Positions 63,959 through 64,000 of a DNA stretch of 64,000 nucleotides are shown piece by piece. The notes beneath the pieces were generated by a model. That model was not told the origin of the DNA and searched no databases. It saw only the letters and a list, made by a program, of their open reading frames with translations. The first letter of the stretch is position 1, and each line of letters starts with the position of its first letter. Source of the DNA: Pseudomonas serboccidentalis (GTDB lineage: Bacteria > Pseudomonadota > Gammaproteobacteria > Pseudomonadales > Pseudomonadaceae); contig NZ_CP101655.1 of assembly GCF_028830055.1 (NCBI RefSeq), positions 5,341,583 to 5,405,582 on the forward strand, read 5' to 3'. A program made the translations under genes and the position numbers.

Positions 63959-64000
63959 ATGCCCGATCACCGAAAACGTGATTGGATGCTGGCGTTGATT
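63959..64000 (+). CDS. Possible start of a rightward gene, cut by window edge
   Basis: An open frame from ATG at 63959 to the edge: MPDHRKRDWMLALI, a basic start running into a hydrophobic stretch as in a membrane protein. Only 14 codons are visible and no strong ribosome site precedes them, so this is tentative. The 230 bases to its left hold the uppP promoter region and nothing else I can name. Confidence 0.3.
   Translation, partial: MPDHRKRDWMLALI

Overview
The window looks like chromosomal DNA of a Pseudomonas, most likely of the P. fluorescens group. The signs are high-GC coding DNA, a complete mannitol/sorbitol locus in the mtlR-mtlEFGKDYZ order known from P. fluorescens, a mexEF-oprN efflux operon, Pseudomonas small families (DUF1652, DUF2790, OprD porins, CigR-like), and more than a dozen Pseudomonas-type REP palindromes, mostly as inverted pairs (REPINs). 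I saw no tRNA, rRNA, CRISPR array, transposase or prophage.

Layout. 1-3 kb: a phosphoketolase cut by the left edge, a zinc alcohol dehydrogenase and a PAS-GGDEF protein, with two perfect ANR/FNR boxes upstream, suggesting a low-oxygen module. 3-5.2 kb: a SotB-type exporter and two small zinc-ribbon membrane proteins. 5.4-11.3 kb: mexE-mexF-oprN behind two nod-box-like sites. 11.6-23.2 kb: a HEAT/TPR protein and a dense signalling island: a KaiC-like double ATPase coupled to a hybrid kinase, then on the other strand a three-receiver hybrid kinase, CheR, receiver-less CheB, a REC-histidine kinase and a response regulator, plus a divergent response regulator. 23.3-26.7 kb: a glycosyltransferase and two tandem PI-PLC-like proteins. 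26.8-36.5 kb: the mannitol/sorbitol regulator, ABC importer, dehydrogenase and two kinases, with REP pairs at three internal junctions. 36.5-42.3 kb: an SLT-like lipoprotein, an OprD porin, then a vgrG carrying an AT-richer cassette with a lysozyme-like effector and a periplasmic candidate immunity protein.

42.5-46.4 kb: small secreted or membrane proteins, ecotin, a NIPSNAP protein and a catalytic-only threonine dehydratase. The dehydratase is preceded by what looks like a leader-peptide attenuator with a REPIN after it. 46.5-50.2 kb: a RimK-like ATP-grasp ligase followed by a CorA-like transporter, divergent from a GNAT/C39-peptidase fusion, a possible peptide-ligation system. 50.3-64 kb: a PQQ-type sugar dehydrogenase, Ku, LpxO, a polyglycine protein encoded by a pure (GGT)21 tract, a CigR-like protein, the ABC-F ATPase YbiT, an MFS transporter, a hydrolase, azoreductase with LysR regulator, an MmcQ/YjbR protein, a DUF1294 protein and UppP.

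The strongest leads are the effector/immunity cassette behind vgrG, the ATP-grasp/CorA/GNAT-C39 cluster, the KaiC/Che island, and the attenuator upstream of threonine dehydratase. All functional statements rest on reading motifs by eye; no database search was run.
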